Assembly: GCF_000768345.1 (NCBI RefSeq)
Contig: NZ_AVPS01000008.1
Coordinates: forward strand, 1-64,000
Source: Lysobacter concretionis Ko07 = DSM 16239
Lineage (GTDB): Bacteria; Pseudomonadota; Gammaproteobacteria; Xanthomonadales; Xanthomonadaceae
Length of the DNA stretch: 64,000 nt
Direction of reading: 5' to 3'
The notes under the pieces were generated by a model. That model had not been told where the DNA came from. It searched no databases and saw only the letters and a program-made list of their open reading frames with translations. Position 1 is the first letter of the stretch. The number at the start of each line of letters is the position of its first letter. Position numbers and translations under genes: made by a program. This document shows positions 19,710 through 27,922 of the stretch, piece after piece.

Positions 19710-20318
19710 ATGATGAGCAACGAGCAACCGGCGGCGACACCGCCGATCGACACCAGGGCCCGCAATCGCAACCGCGCGATGCTGGTCGCGATCTTCGTGC
19801 TGTTTTTCGGCAGCATGCTGGTGGCCGGACTGCTGCGGTTCTCGGGTTGGCAGCCGGAAGGCCGGAAGAACCACGGCGAACTGCTGCAGCCGCCGACCGA
19901 CCTGCGTGCCGTCACGCCGGTGCTGATGGACGGCACGCCCTACCCCTGGAACCCGGGCGAGCGGACCTGGCGCATCGTGCTGGCGCCGCCGACGCAATGC
20001 GGCGCCGAATGCGCGCGCCTGGGCCATGACCTGGACACCGTCTGGCAGCTGTTCGGCAAGGACGCCGACCGCGTCCACGTGCTGTGGATCTGCGCGGAAG
20101 CCAGCTGCATGCCGCCCACCGAGGTCGTGCTGCCGCGCACCCTGCGGCAGGTCCGGCCGGACCCCCAATGGCGCGCATCGTTGCCCGGCGTGGACGATCC
20201 GGCCGGCGTGCCGGTGTACGTGATCGATCCCAATGGCTTCGTGGTACTGCGCTACGCGCCTGGTTTCGATGCCGGCGGATTGCGCGCGGATCTGGCCAAA
20301 CTGCTGAAACTGATCTGA
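19710..20318 (+). CDS. SCO-like membrane-anchored thioredoxin-fold protein
   Basis: This 202-residue protein has one N-terminal transmembrane helix (about 24-44) and a periplasmic domain. It contains TQCGAEC (about residue 93), a CxxxC of the kind SCO copper chaperones use, followed by a helix with HDLD. Later elements [22 protein letters not shown] and a C-terminal helix match the second half of a thioredoxin-like fold. A distinct ASC (about 134) is extra. The position between SURF1 and heme A synthase is where oxidase clusters often carry an uncharacterised membrane protein. Copper or redox work on the CuA site is a reasonable inference, not shown. ATG codons at 19710 and 19713 are both possible starts. 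Confidence 0.65.
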   Translation: MMSNEQPAATPPIDTRARNRNRAMLVAIFVLFFGSMLVAGLLRFSGWQPEGRKNHGELLQPPTDLRAVTPVLMDGTPYPWNPGERTWRIVLAPPTQCGAECARLGHDLDTVWQLFGKDADRVHVLWICAEASCMPPTEVVLPRTLRQVRPDPQWRASLPGVDDPAGVPVYVIDPNGFVVLRYAPGFDAGGLRADLAKLLKLI

Positions 20319-20338
20319 CTTCGCGCAAAGAGACCTGC

Positions 20339-21526
20339 ATGACTGCCTCCTCCTTCCACCCGGCTTCCGTGTCGGCCGCTTCCCGGCCGGCGGTCGTCCG
20401 GCCGACCCGGAACTTCCACCGCCTGGCCTGGCTGGCCGTCGCGCTGGCCGTCGGTGTCATCGTGTTCGGTGCGTTCGTGCGCCTGTCCGATGCCGGCTTG
20501 AGTTGTCCCGACTGGCCGACCTGCTACGGCCGCGCCGCCTGGCCGACCCAGGCCCATCACGCGGCCGAGCACGCCGCCACTGCGATCCGGCCGGTGGAGG
20601 TCGACAAGGCCTGGCGCGAGCAGTTCCACCGCATGATCGCCGGCGCCCTCGGCGTGCTGACCCTGACCCTGGCGCTGCTCGCGGCACGCCGGCGCAGGCA
20701 CGGCATCGCGCAGATCGTCGCCGCCGCGGTGCTGGTCGCGATCGCGATCCCGTTGTACATGCGCGGCAATCATGTGGGCGCGTCGATCCTGGCCATCGCC
20801 GGCGAGGCACTGTTGCTGTTCGCGGCGTTGCGATGGAGCAACCTCGACCTGGCGCGCGTGGCGGCATTCACGCTGGCGGTGATCATCTTCCAGGCCCTGC
20901 TGGGGATGTGGACGGTGACCTGGCTGCTCAAACCCATCGTGGTGATGGGGCATCTGCTGGGCGGCCTGCTGACGTTCTCGCTGCTGCTGTGGATGGCGTG
21001 GCGATCGACCAACCTGCCGATCCGGCTGGCCGACGCGATGAAGCTGCGCAAGCTGTTGATCGTCGGGTTGGCGCTGCTCGGGCTGCAGATCGCGCTGGGC
21101 GGCTGGACCAGTGCGAACTATGCCGCGCTGGCCTGCGGCACCGATTTTCCGACCTGCGTCGGCCGCTGGTGGCCGCCGACCGACTTCCGCGAAGGCTTCG
21201 TGCTGTGGCGCGGGATCGGCGTGGACTACGAAGGCGGCGTGCTGGACGGCGCCAGCCGGATCGCGATCCAGATGGCGCACCGGATGATGGCGGTGGCGGT
21301 GTTCGCCTGGCTGCTGTGGTTTGCGTGGCGCCTGCTGCGCACGCCGGGCATGCGCGGCTGGGCGAGCCTGCTGGCTTTGGCGACGATCGCCCAGGTCAGC
21401 CTGGGCATCGCCAACGTCAAGCTCGCGCTGCCGTTGTGGACGGCCGTGCTGCACAACGCCGGCGCGGTCCTGCTGCTGTTCGTGCTGGTGTCCCTGCTTG
21501 CGCGGCTTCGCGCGCCGGAGGCGTGA
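20339..21526 (+). CDS. ctaA: Heme A synthase (COX15/CtaA family)
   Basis: It oxidises the C8 methyl of heme O to a formyl group, making heme A for the aa3 oxidase. The 395-residue, eight-helix protein is two related four-helix halves. The first-half markers are [17 protein letters not shown] and QFHRMIAG; the second-half ones are [30 protein letters not shown] and [11 protein letters not shown]. The paired histidines that bind heme are present. The ATG at 20339 follows an AAAGAGA site and starts a 35-residue tail before helix 1. The stop overlaps the cyoE start by one base, coupling the two heme-modifying enzymes. Confidence 0.95.
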   Translation: MTASSFHPASVSAASRPAVVRPTRNFHRLAWLAVALAVGVIVFGAFVRLSDAGLSCPDWPTCYGRAAWPTQAHHAAEHAATAIRPVEVDKAWREQFHRMIAGALGVLTLTLALLAARRRRHGIAQIVAAAVLVAIAIPLYMRGNHVGASILAIAGEALLLFAALRWSNLDLARVAAFTLAVIIFQALLGMWTVTWLLKPIVVMGHLLGGLLTFSLLLWMAWRSTNLPIRLADAMKLRKLLIVGLALLGLQIALGGWTSANYAALACGTDFPTCVGRWWPPTDFREGFVLWRGIGVDYEGGVLDGASRIAIQMAHRMMAVAVFAWLLWFAWRLLRTPGMRGWASLLALATIAQVSLGIANVKLALPLWTAVLHNAGAVLLLFVLVSLLARLRAPEA

Positions 21527-22446
21527 TGGCGCATTCCTTCCGCCAGACCTGCCGCGAGTACTGGGATCTCACCAAGCCGCGCGTGGTCGCACTGATCATC
21601 TTCACCGCGGCGATCGGCATGTTCCTGGCGGTGCCGGGCCTGCCGCCGCTGCAGGAGTCGGTGCTCGGCTTTCTCGGCATCTGGCTGGCAGCGGCGTCGG
21701 CGGCGACCATCAACCAGCTGCTCGATGCGCGCATCGACGCGAAGATGGCGCGCACGTCGTGGCGGCCGATCGTGGTCGGCCAGGTCACCCCGCGCCAGGC
21801 GTTGCTGTTCGCGCTGGCGCTGGCGGCGCTGTCGATGCTGATCCTGCTGGTGTGGGTGAACGTGCTGACCGCGGTGCTGACGTTCGCCTCGATGATCGGC
21901 TACGCGGTGATCTACACCGTGTACCTCAAGCACGCGACACCGCAGAACATCGTGATCGGCGGACTCGCCGGCGCGGCCCCGCCGGCGCTGGGCTGGACCG
22001 CGGTCACCGGCCAGCTCGACCCGCACGCACTGTTGCTGGTGCTGATCATCTTCATCTGGACGCCGCCGCATTTCTGGGCGCTGGCGATCTTCCGCCGCGA
22101 GGACTACCGCAAGGCGATGGTGCCGATGCTGCCGGTCACCCACGGGGTGGAGTACACCCGCTGGCAGATCCTGTTCTATACGGTGTTGCTGGTGCTGGTG
22201 ACCGTGCTGCCATGGGCGACCGGCATGAGCGGGCTGTTCTACCTCGGCGGCGCGCTGGTGCTCGGCGTGGCGTTCCTGTACTACGCGTGGCGCCTGATGG
22301 ACCCACCGGACGAACGCTACGCGATGAAGGTGTTCGGCTTCTCGATCGTGTACCTGATGGCGCTGTTCGCGTTCCTGCTGGTCGACCACTGGCTGCTGCC
22401 GTTCCTGCAGCCGGCGGCGGCGATGGAGTTCCGTGCGATGGGGTGA
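21526..22446 (+). CDS. cyoE: Protoheme IX farnesyltransferase (heme O synthase)
   Basis: It adds a hydroxyethylfarnesyl group to heme B, making heme O, the substrate of the adjacent CtaA. The 306-residue, nine-helix protein belongs to the UbiA superfamily. The Asp-rich metal motif is NQLLDARID (about 64-72). The following basic loop reads [10 protein letters not shown], with Trp where homologues I know have Asn (as in RTKNR). The second loop has [25 protein letters not shown], also conserved, and [16 protein letters not shown] is intact. The start overlaps the ctaA stop (TGATG). Alternative symbol ctaB. Confidence 0.94.
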   Translation: MAHSFRQTCREYWDLTKPRVVALIIFTAAIGMFLAVPGLPPLQESVLGFLGIWLAAASAATINQLLDARIDAKMARTSWRPIVVGQVTPRQALLFALALAALSMLILLVWVNVLTAVLTFASMIGYAVIYTVYLKHATPQNIVIGGLAGAAPPALGWTAVTGQLDPHALLLVLIIFIWTPPHFWALAIFRREDYRKAMVPMLPVTHGVEYTRWQILFYTVLLVLVTVLPWATGMSGLFYLGGALVLGVAFLYYAWRLMDPPDERYAMKVFGFSIVYLMALFAFLLVDHWLLPFLQPAAAMEFRAMG

Positions 22447-22508
22447 GGGGCGACCTGCTTTGCCGGTTGCCTGACCCACATCGGATGCCGCCCCTGAGGA
22501 GTTCTGCC

Positions 22509-23360
22509 ATGTCATGGATCTGCTGGAATGCGGTGCTTGCCGTTTACCTGCTGCTGTCGATGCCGGCGCATGCGGCTGACAGGTGGTTGGATGAAGGCAT
22601 CGCCGCGGCGTCGGAGCTGATCCGCAGCCAGGCGGGCGAACATCGCCTTTTGCTGTTGGGAGAGAAACACGGCACGCGGGAGATCCCGGTCCTGGTGGAG
22701 ACGCTCGTCGCCGCCTATGCGGACGGCGCGCCTGTGGTGCTCGGGCTGGAAGTGCCGCATGGCGAGCATGGGGCACTGAAGTCCTACATGGATTCCGACG
22801 GCGGCGTCGCGGCGCGTGCGCGACTGCAATCGACGTCGTTCTGGTCACGTGCCGACGACCAGCACGACGGTCGCCGCAGCCACGACATGCTGGATCTGGT
22901 CGACGCGTTGCGTGTGATGCGTCAGCGTGGCCGCGATGTGGCCGTGCTGCCTTACGATCTCGGCCCCGATGATGCGCGGGACCATCACGCGCGCGACGCG
23001 GCGATGGCCGACACCTTGCGGGCGGCATTCGCGGCGCTGCCGGTGGGGCGTCTGGTCGTGCTGACCGGCAACGTCCACGCCATGCGGGAGAAGCCCCGCG
23101 ACGCGCCACCGCAGATGCAGCGACCGATGGGCTCGTACCTGCGCGACCTGGATCCGTTTTCCGTGGATATCGTCGCCCGGCAAGGCGAGTTCTGGGCCTG
23201 TACCAACCGCTGTGGCCCGATCAGGGAATCCGCGGGTGCGCACCTCAATCAGGTGGATGGCAGCGGCGCTTGGGATTTCCGGATAGTGCTGCCGCGATTC
23301 AGCGTGGCGCGCCTGATCGGCGCAGGCCCGGCCGGGGAGGGACGGCCGCCAAGCGGTTGA
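22509..23360 (+). CDS. Exported ChaN/TIKI/EreA-like protein
   Basis: This 283-residue protein has a signal peptide (cleavage near AHAA). The mature part begins a fold of the TIKI/ChaN/erythromycin-esterase type: LLLLGEKHGTREIP (about 47-60), GLEVPHGEHG (about 79), and LTGNVHAMREKP (about 185), whose GExH and GNxHA histidines would form the active or ligand site. A CTNRCGP segment lies near residue 240. ChaN itself is a heme-binding lipoprotein and EreA an esterase; the sequence does not decide between these roles. It lies 62 bases after cyoE, so a heme-related job is possible, but that is inference. Confidence 0.6.
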   Translation: MSWICWNAVLAVYLLLSMPAHAADRWLDEGIAAASELIRSQAGEHRLLLLGEKHGTREIPVLVETLVAAYADGAPVVLGLEVPHGEHGALKSYMDSDGGVAARARLQSTSFWSRADDQHDGRRSHDMLDLVDALRVMRQRGRDVAVLPYDLGPDDARDHHARDAAMADTLRAAFAALPVGRLVVLTGNVHAMREKPRDAPPQMQRPMGSYLRDLDPFSVDIVARQGEFWACTNRCGPIRESAGAHLNQVDGSGAWDFRIVLPRFSVARLIGAGPAGEGRPPSG

Positions 23361-23397
23361 TCGTTCCCGCGCGCCAGGAAAGGTCTCAACAACTGCC

Positions 23398-23480
23398 GTC
23401 GTCCCCGCGAAAGCGGGGACCCAGCGACTTCAGTTCATCGACAGCAAAAGGCGCTGGGTTCCCGCATTCGCGGGAATGAC
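23398..23480. repeat. REP-like imperfect palindrome, CCCGCG type
   Basis: Two arms of about 29 bases face each other at 23398-23426 and 23452-23480: one has GTCCCCGCGAAAGCGGGGAC then CCAGCG, the other CGCTGGG then TTCCCGCATTCGCGGGAA. Each arm is itself a small hairpin. Such doublets are common dispersed repeats in xanthomonads. It lies between the ends of the ChaN-like gene and dnaG and may also act as a terminator. Confidence 0.75.
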
Positions 23481-23510
23481 AAGCAGAAGGTCGAGTTGTA
23501 CGGATATTTC

Positions 23511-25247
23511 CTAATCGAAGCGCGCGTTCAACAGCCCGCGCAGTTCGTCCTTGTCGTCGTCGTCCAGTCCGCTCTGGCGCTGTTTGGCGAGCAGCTCGTC
23601 GATGCGTTGCTGCAGTGTCTGCCGGTTGAGCTGGGCGATCGTGTCGAGCAGTTCCTCGCGCAACGTGGTTGCGTCGCCGGGCAGGGTCACGGCGGCGAGT
23701 TTCTGCAGGGCGGCGTGTTCTTCGCGGTCGGCAAAGTGCTCGACCAGCGCACCGGTGCCGATGTCGGGCCGGTCGTAGATCAGTCCGAGCAGGTCGACCA
23801 GCAGTTCGATGCCGGGTTGCCGCAGTCCGGCGAAGCGGAACGGCGGCTCCAGCTCCAGCGCGAGCGCGGGCTGTTGCAGCAGCAACAGGATCGCGCTGCG
23901 TACCAGGCTGCGTCGCGGGGCGGTGATGCCGTGGCCGATGCGTCCACGCTGCACGCGCTGTACCGGCACGTGGGTAGCGGGGTCGCTCGAGCGGGCACCC
24001 ACGCCGGTCAACTCGGTCAGGCGCTGCTGCATCAGGTCGGCGAACGCGCCATCGGGAATCTGCGCGAGCAGCGGTTTGGCGCGCTCGGCCAGCCGGCCCT
24101 TGCCTTCCAGCGTGCCCAGGTTGACGTCGGCCGACAGCGAGTCGAACAGGAACTGCGACAACGGCGTGGCCGCCTGCAGACGGGCGTCGAAACCGGCGGC
24201 GCCTTCGGTCCGCACGATGCTGTCGGGGTCCTCGCCATCGGGCAGGAACAGGAAGAAGCCCTGGCGGCCGTCCTTCATGCGCGGCAGCACCGACTCGACC
24301 GCCTTCCACGCCGCGGCGCGGCCGGCGCGGTCGCCGTCGAAACAGAAGTACACATCGGGCGCGTTGCGGAACAGCAGCTCGGCGTGGTCGGGCGTGGTCG
24401 CGGTGCCGAGGGTGGCGACGGCGGTGTCGACGCCGTGCTGGAACAGCGCGATCACGTCCATGTAGCCCTCCACCACCACCAGCCGCGGGATCTTGTTGTG
24501 CGCTTGGCGAACCTGCCACAGGCCATAGAGCTCGCGGCCCTTGTGGAACAGCTCGGTCTCCGGCGAGTTGAGGTACTTCGGGCTGGCGTCGGCGTCCAGC
24601 ACGCGGCCGCCGAAACCGATCGCGCGGCCGCGGCGGTCGTGGATCGGGAACATCACCCGGTCGCGGAACTTGTCGTAGATGCGGCCGCTGTCGTTCCTGG
24701 AGAACAGGCCGCCGCGCTCGAGCAGGCCGAGCTGGCGCTGGTCGGTGCCGAGCGCGTCGCGCAGCGCGTTGAAACCGTCCGGCGCGTAGCCGATGCCGAA
24801 GCGTGCGCGGATGTCGGTATCCACGCCGCGATCGTCGAGATAGGACTGCGCCTTCGGGCTGCCGAGCAGCTGTTTCTGGAAGAACGCCGAAGCCGCCGCC
24901 ATCGCATCGAACAGCGCCTGGCCGTCGGGATTGGCATTGCGCTGGACGGTGTCGCGCGGCACTTCCATGCCGGTCTGCTTGGCAAGCTCGTCGATCGCGT
25001 CGAGGAACTCGAGCCGGTCGTAGTTCATCAGGAAGCTGATCGCGGTGCCATGCGCACCGCAACCGAAGCAGTGGTAGAACTGCTTGGCCGGCGAGACCGT
25101 GAAGCTCGGCGAGCGCTCGTCGTGGAACGGGCAGCACGCCGCATACTCCTTGCCCTGCCGCTTCAACGGCACGCGCGCGCCGATCAGCTCGACGAGGTCG
25201 GCGCGGGCGAGCAGGTCATCGATGAATGCGTCCGGGATGCGGGCCAT
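23511..25247 (-). CDS. dnaG: DNA primase
   Basis: It makes RNA primers for replication. The 578-residue protein has an N-terminal CHC2 zinc-binding domain (CCPFHDERSPSF at about 38, FYHCFGCGAHG at about 58), the RNA-polymerase core, a TOPRIM domain with VVVEGYMDVIAL (about 258) and CFDGDRAGRAA (about 300), and a C-terminal helical DnaB-interacting domain. The start is ATG at 25247. An imperfect second copy of its first codons lies 126 bases upstream. It follows yqeY and rpsU on the same strand, the classic macromolecular-synthesis arrangement; rpoD is not within the window. Confidence 0.97.
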   Translation of the reverse strand: MARIPDAFIDDLLARADLVELIGARVPLKRQGKEYAACCPFHDERSPSFTVSPAKQFYHCFGCGAHGTAISFLMNYDRLEFLDAIDELAKQTGMEVPRDTVQRNANPDGQALFDAMAAASAFFQKQLLGSPKAQSYLDDRGVDTDIRARFGIGYAPDGFNALRDALGTDQRQLGLLERGGLFSRNDSGRIYDKFRDRVMFPIHDRRGRAIGFGGRVLDADASPKYLNSPETELFHKGRELYGLWQVRQAHNKIPRLVVVEGYMDVIALFQHGVDTAVATLGTATTPDHAELLFRNAPDVYFCFDGDRAGRAAAWKAVESVLPRMKDGRQGFFLFLPDGEDPDSIVRTEGAAGFDARLQAATPLSQFLFDSLSADVNLGTLEGKGRLAERAKPLLAQIPDGAFADLMQQRLTELTGVGARSSDPATHVPVQRVQRGRIGHGITAPRRSLVRSAILLLLQQPALALELEPPFRFAGLRQPGIELLVDLLGLIYDRPDIGTGALVEHFADREEHAALQKLAAVTLPGDATTLREELLDTIAQLNRQTLQQRIDELLAKQRQSGLDDDDKDELRGLLNARFD

Positions 25248-25249
25248 GG
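25214..25249 (-). repeat. 36-bp duplicated segment, dnaG copy
   Basis: This segment covers the first codons of dnaG (MARIPDAFIDD). It matches 25340-25375 at 35 of 36 bases in direct orientation, with one C/T difference. Confidence 0.9.
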
Positions 25250-25250
25250 C

Positions 25251-25373
25251 CTAGAGATCGACTCCAAACCGGCAGGCGGGTTCCGCCAGCGCGCGGCGGC
25301 GCGTTGAGACAGGTTCGCAAGCGAGGTTTCTCGTTGCGCGGTCATCGATGAATGCGTCTGGGATGCGGGCCAT
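25251..25373 (-). pseudogene. Mini-ORF from duplicated dnaG 5' end
   Basis: The upstream copy of the dnaG start (25340-25375) keeps the ATG at 25373 and reads MARIPDAFIDD, then departs from dnaG and continues for 29 codons to a TAG at 25251-25253. That stop is 3 bases before the true dnaG ATG, so the frame fills the whole gap. It looks like a partial duplication or recombination scar; it could also act as a leader ORF that couples ribosomes into dnaG. No family is recognised in the divergent part. Confidence 0.55.
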
Positions 25374-25375
25374 GG
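25340..25375 (-). repeat. 36-bp duplicated segment, upstream copy
   Basis: This is the second copy of the dnaG 5' end, 126 bases upstream of the first and in the same orientation, with 35 of 36 bases identical. Confidence 0.9.
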
Positions 25376-25417
25376 TCTGGGTGGGCCGAGCCGGGGCGGG
25401 ATCGGCGGAACCGGTGC

Positions 25418-25864
25418 TCAGGCGCTCAGGCGCTGCTTGACCAGTTTGGACACCAGGCCCATGTCGGCCTGTCCCGCGAGCCGGGGCTTGAGCGCGCCCA
25501 TCAGCTTGCCGATGTCGGCGGGGCCGGCGGCACCGGTTTCGGCGATCGCGGCATCGATCGCGGCGACGATGGCGGGCTCGTCCAGCTTGGCCGGCAGGTA
25601 ACGCTCGATCACCACGATCTCGTCGCGCTCGATGACGGCCAGATCCTCGCGGGCGGCGGCTTCGAACTGGCTGACCGAATCGCGACGCTGCTTGACCATC
25701 TTGTCCAGGATCGCGAGCACCTGGGCGTCGTCCAGCTCGATGCGCTCGTCGACTTCCCGCTGCTTGATGGCCGCCAGCATCAGCCGGATCACGCCGAGGC
25801 CGTGCTTGTCGCCGGCCTTCATGGCGGCCTTCATGTCATCGGTGAGTTGCTGCTTGAGCGTCAT
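25418..25864 (-). CDS. yqeY: GatB/YqeY domain protein
   Basis: This 148-residue cytoplasmic protein begins MTLKQQLTDDMKAAMKAGDK, continues with LGVIRLMLAAIKQREVDER and ends in the GKLMGALKPRLAGQADMGLVSKLVKQRL helix pair. It is related to the tRNA-binding tail of GatB amidotransferase. In bacteria the gene is almost always between rpsU and dnaG, as here. A GAGG lies about 8 bases upstream of the ATG at 25864. The biochemical role is not defined; a tRNA-linked role is inferred from the domain. Confidence 0.93.
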   Translation of the reverse strand: MTLKQQLTDDMKAAMKAGDKHGLGVIRLMLAAIKQREVDERIELDDAQVLAILDKMVKQRRDSVSQFEAAAREDLAVIERDEIVVIERYLPAKLDEPAIVAAIDAAIAETGAAGPADIGKLMGALKPRLAGQADMGLVSKLVKQRLSA

Positions 25865-26016
25865 GGCGGTGCCTCGCTGTGTGAATGGGGCCAATGCAAA
25901 AAGCCGACTGCGCATCATGGCGCGGCCGGCTTGCTGCGGACAAACACGCACCAAGCCGCGAAGGCCGGTGCGGTGGCGCGACCGGGAGCGTCGATCAAAC
26001 GCTTCCGGTCAGGCGA

Positions 26017-26232
26017 TCAGTACAGGCGCTGACGCTTGGTCACATCGCGCGAGGCGCGACGGGACTGGCGCTTCACTGCGGCTGCAGCCTTGCGCTTGCG
26101 CTCCTGGGTCGGCTTCTCGTAGTACTCGCGCTTGCGGGTCTCGGCGAGGACGCCGGCTTTCTCGCAGGTGCGCTTGAAGCGACGCAGGGCAAACTCGAAG
26201 GGCTCGTTTTCGCGGACTTTGACGGCGGGCAT
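26017..26232 (-). CDS. rpsU: 30S ribosomal protein S21
   Basis: This 71-residue basic protein of the small subunit helps initiation on the mRNA leader. [27 protein letters not shown] is followed by a KRxYYEKPTxxRKRK motif and an Arg/Lys-rich tail. The start is ATG at 26232; a clear promoter lies upstream at 26283-26312. It heads the rpsU-yqeY-dnaG group and diverges from tsaD, the usual proteobacterial layout. Confidence 0.97.
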   Translation of the reverse strand: MPAVKVRENEPFEFALRRFKRTCEKAGVLAETRKREYYEKPTQERKRKAAAAVKRQSRRASRDVTKRQRLY

Positions 26233-26282
26233 GCGGAATCTCGGTTCGGGTGAACTGCCCGGCAAGTCCGGGCGAGCCGCGT

Positions 26283-26312
26283 ATGATAGCGAAACCAGCC
26301 GCGGTGGTGCAA
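26283..26312 (-). promoter_or_regulatory. Sigma-70 type promoter for rpsU
   Basis: On the minus strand TTGCAC (26307-26312) and TATCAT (26283-26288) are separated by 18 bases, with the TATCAT about 50 bases upstream of the rpsU ATG. Both hexamers are close to consensus. Confidence 0.7.
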
Positions 26313-26404
26313 GTCCGGGGGCCTTTGTGGCGTGAGCCGGGCAGGACGCAGCCGGGTGCTGGCGTACCCTTTCCGGTTCCCTGAACCGTCACGTGGCCGC
26401 ATTC

Positions 26405-27427
26405 ATGAAAGTCCTGGGCATCGAAACCAGTTGCGACGAGACCGGTGTGGCCGTGTACGACACGCGGTCCGGCCTGCTCGCGCATGCGCTGTACAGCCAG
26501 ATCGCGCTGCATGCCGAATACGGCGGCGTGGTGCCGGAACTGGCCAGCCGCGACCACGTGCGCAAGCTGCTGCCGCTGATCCGCCAGGCCCTGGCCGAGG
26601 CCGGGATGACAGTCGGGGGCATCGATGGCGTGGCCTACACCGCCGGGCCTGGGCTGGTCGGTGCGCTGCTGGTGGGCGCGGGGGTGGCGCGTTCGCTGGC
26701 GTGGGCGCTGGACATACCGGCGGTTGCGGTTCACCACATGGAAGGCCACCTGCTGGCGCCGCTGCTGGAAGACGACCCGCTGGGCCGCCCCGAGCCGCCA
26801 TTCGTCGCACTGCTGGTGTCCGGCGGGCATACCCAGTTGATCGCCGTGGATGCGATCGGCCGCTACCGCCTGCTCGGCGAGACGCTGGACGACGCGGCCG
26901 GCGAGGCGTTCGACAAGACCGCCAAGCTGATGGGCCTGCCATACCCGGGCGGGCCGCAGCTGGCGATGCTGGCCGGGCAGGGGCGGGCGGGAGCCTATAA
27001 ATTTCCGCGGCCGATGACCAACCGGCCGGGGCTGGATTTCAGTTTCAGCGGACTCAAGACCCAGGTGATGCTGGCCTGGCGCGACGGCGACCAGTCCGAC
27101 CAGACGCGCGCCGACATCGCCCGCGCGTTCGAGGAGGCGGTCGTGGATACGCTGGCGATCAAGTGCGAGCGTGCGCTGGAGGCAGCCGGCTGCGAAACGC
27201 TGGTGGTGGCCGGCGGTGTCGGCGCGAACCTGCGACTGCGCGCGAAGCTGGGCGAGATGGCGGCCCGGCGCGGCGGCCGGGTCAGCTTCCCGCGGCCGGC
27301 GTTCTGCACCGACAACGGCGCGATGATCGCCTTCGCCGGCGCGCTGCGGCTGCAGGCCGGCCAACACGAGGACGCGGCAGTGAGGGTGCTGCCGCGCTGG
27401 GACATGGCGACCCTGCCGGCCGTGTGA
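26405..27427 (+). CDS. tsaD: tRNA N6-adenosine threonylcarbamoyltransferase
   Basis: It transfers threonylcarbamoyl to A37 of ANN-decoding tRNAs together with TsaB, TsaC and TsaE. In the 340-residue protein, [17 protein letters not shown] opens the ASKHA fold, the metal ligands are in HHMEGH (about 110-115), and [18 protein letters not shown] and [10 protein letters not shown] are all present, with the distal Asp in FCTDNGAM. The ATG at 26405 was preferred over a GTG four codons upstream because family members begin with MKVLGIETS. It diverges from rpsU. Confidence 0.97.
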   Translation: MKVLGIETSCDETGVAVYDTRSGLLAHALYSQIALHAEYGGVVPELASRDHVRKLLPLIRQALAEAGMTVGGIDGVAYTAGPGLVGALLVGAGVARSLAWALDIPAVAVHHMEGHLLAPLLEDDPLGRPEPPFVALLVSGGHTQLIAVDAIGRYRLLGETLDDAAGEAFDKTAKLMGLPYPGGPQLAMLAGQGRAGAYKFPRPMTNRPGLDFSFSGLKTQVMLAWRDGDQSDQTRADIARAFEEAVVDTLAIKCERALEAAGCETLVVAGGVGANLRLRAKLGEMAARRGGRVSFPRPAFCTDNGAMIAFAGALRLQAGQHEDAAVRVLPRWDMATLPAV

Positions 27428-27443
27428 TCGCGGGGTTTTTGTC

Positions 27444-27499
27444 GGAGCGACGTAAGTCGCGACCCGGAACGATATGGACGTCGCGACTGACGTCGCTCC
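27444..27499. repeat. REP doublet (REPIN), GGAGCGACGT family
   Basis: GGAGCGACGTAAGTCGCGA at 27444-27462 faces TCGCGACTGACGTCGCTCC at 27481-27499. The arms differ only at the A/C in their centre. It lies between tsaD and folB. Other copies in the window are at 30073-30145, 58323-58395 and 61812-61904. Confidence 0.85.
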
Positions 27500-27556
27500 C
27501 ACAAGGGCAAGACTCTTCTGAGCAAGGGCATCCATCAACGAGGCACCGGAATCGCA

Positions 27557-27922
27557 ATGGACAAGGTTTTCATCGAGGGTCTGCAGGTCGATGCGCTGAT
27601 CGGCATCTACGACTGGGAGCGGCGCATCCGCCAGCCGCTGGTGTTCGACATCGAGATGGCGTTCGACAACCGCATCCCGGCCGCCAGCGATGCGATCGGC
27701 GACACGCTCAACTACAAGGCGGTCAGCAAGCGGATCATCGCCTACGTGTCGCAATCCGGGTTCGGCCTGGTGGAGACGCTGGCCGAGCGGGTGGCGGCGA
27801 TCATCCTGGAGGAATTCGGGGTGCGGCACGTCCGGCTGAAGCTCAGCAAGCCCGGCGCGGTGCGTGGCGCGCGCGCGGTGGGGGTGATGATCGAGCGCTC
27901 CGCGGCTACCCTGCAGCAATGA
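27557..27922 (+). CDS. folB: Dihydroneopterin aldolase
   Basis: It cleaves dihydroneopterin to 6-hydroxymethyl-dihydropterin in folate synthesis. The 121-residue protein carries IEGLQVDALIGIYDWERRIRQ (pterin-site motif), DTLNYKAVSKRI and LVETLAERVA, with the conserved catalytic lysine near the C terminus (LKLSKPGAVRGA). It forms an octameric tunnel fold by family. The stop overlaps the start of the mechanosensitive channel gene by four bases, and folK lies just beyond that gene. Confidence 0.95.
   Translation: MDKVFIEGLQVDALIGIYDWERRIRQPLVFDIEMAFDNRIPAASDAIGDTLNYKAVSKRIIAYVSQSGFGLVETLAERVAAIILEEFGVRHVRLKLSKPGAVRGARAVGVMIERSAATLQQ

Noticed and set aside
27430-27556. Palindrome before folB considered as a riboswitch
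   Set aside because: It is a copy of a dispersed repeat found at four places and lacks any aptamer-like conserved core.
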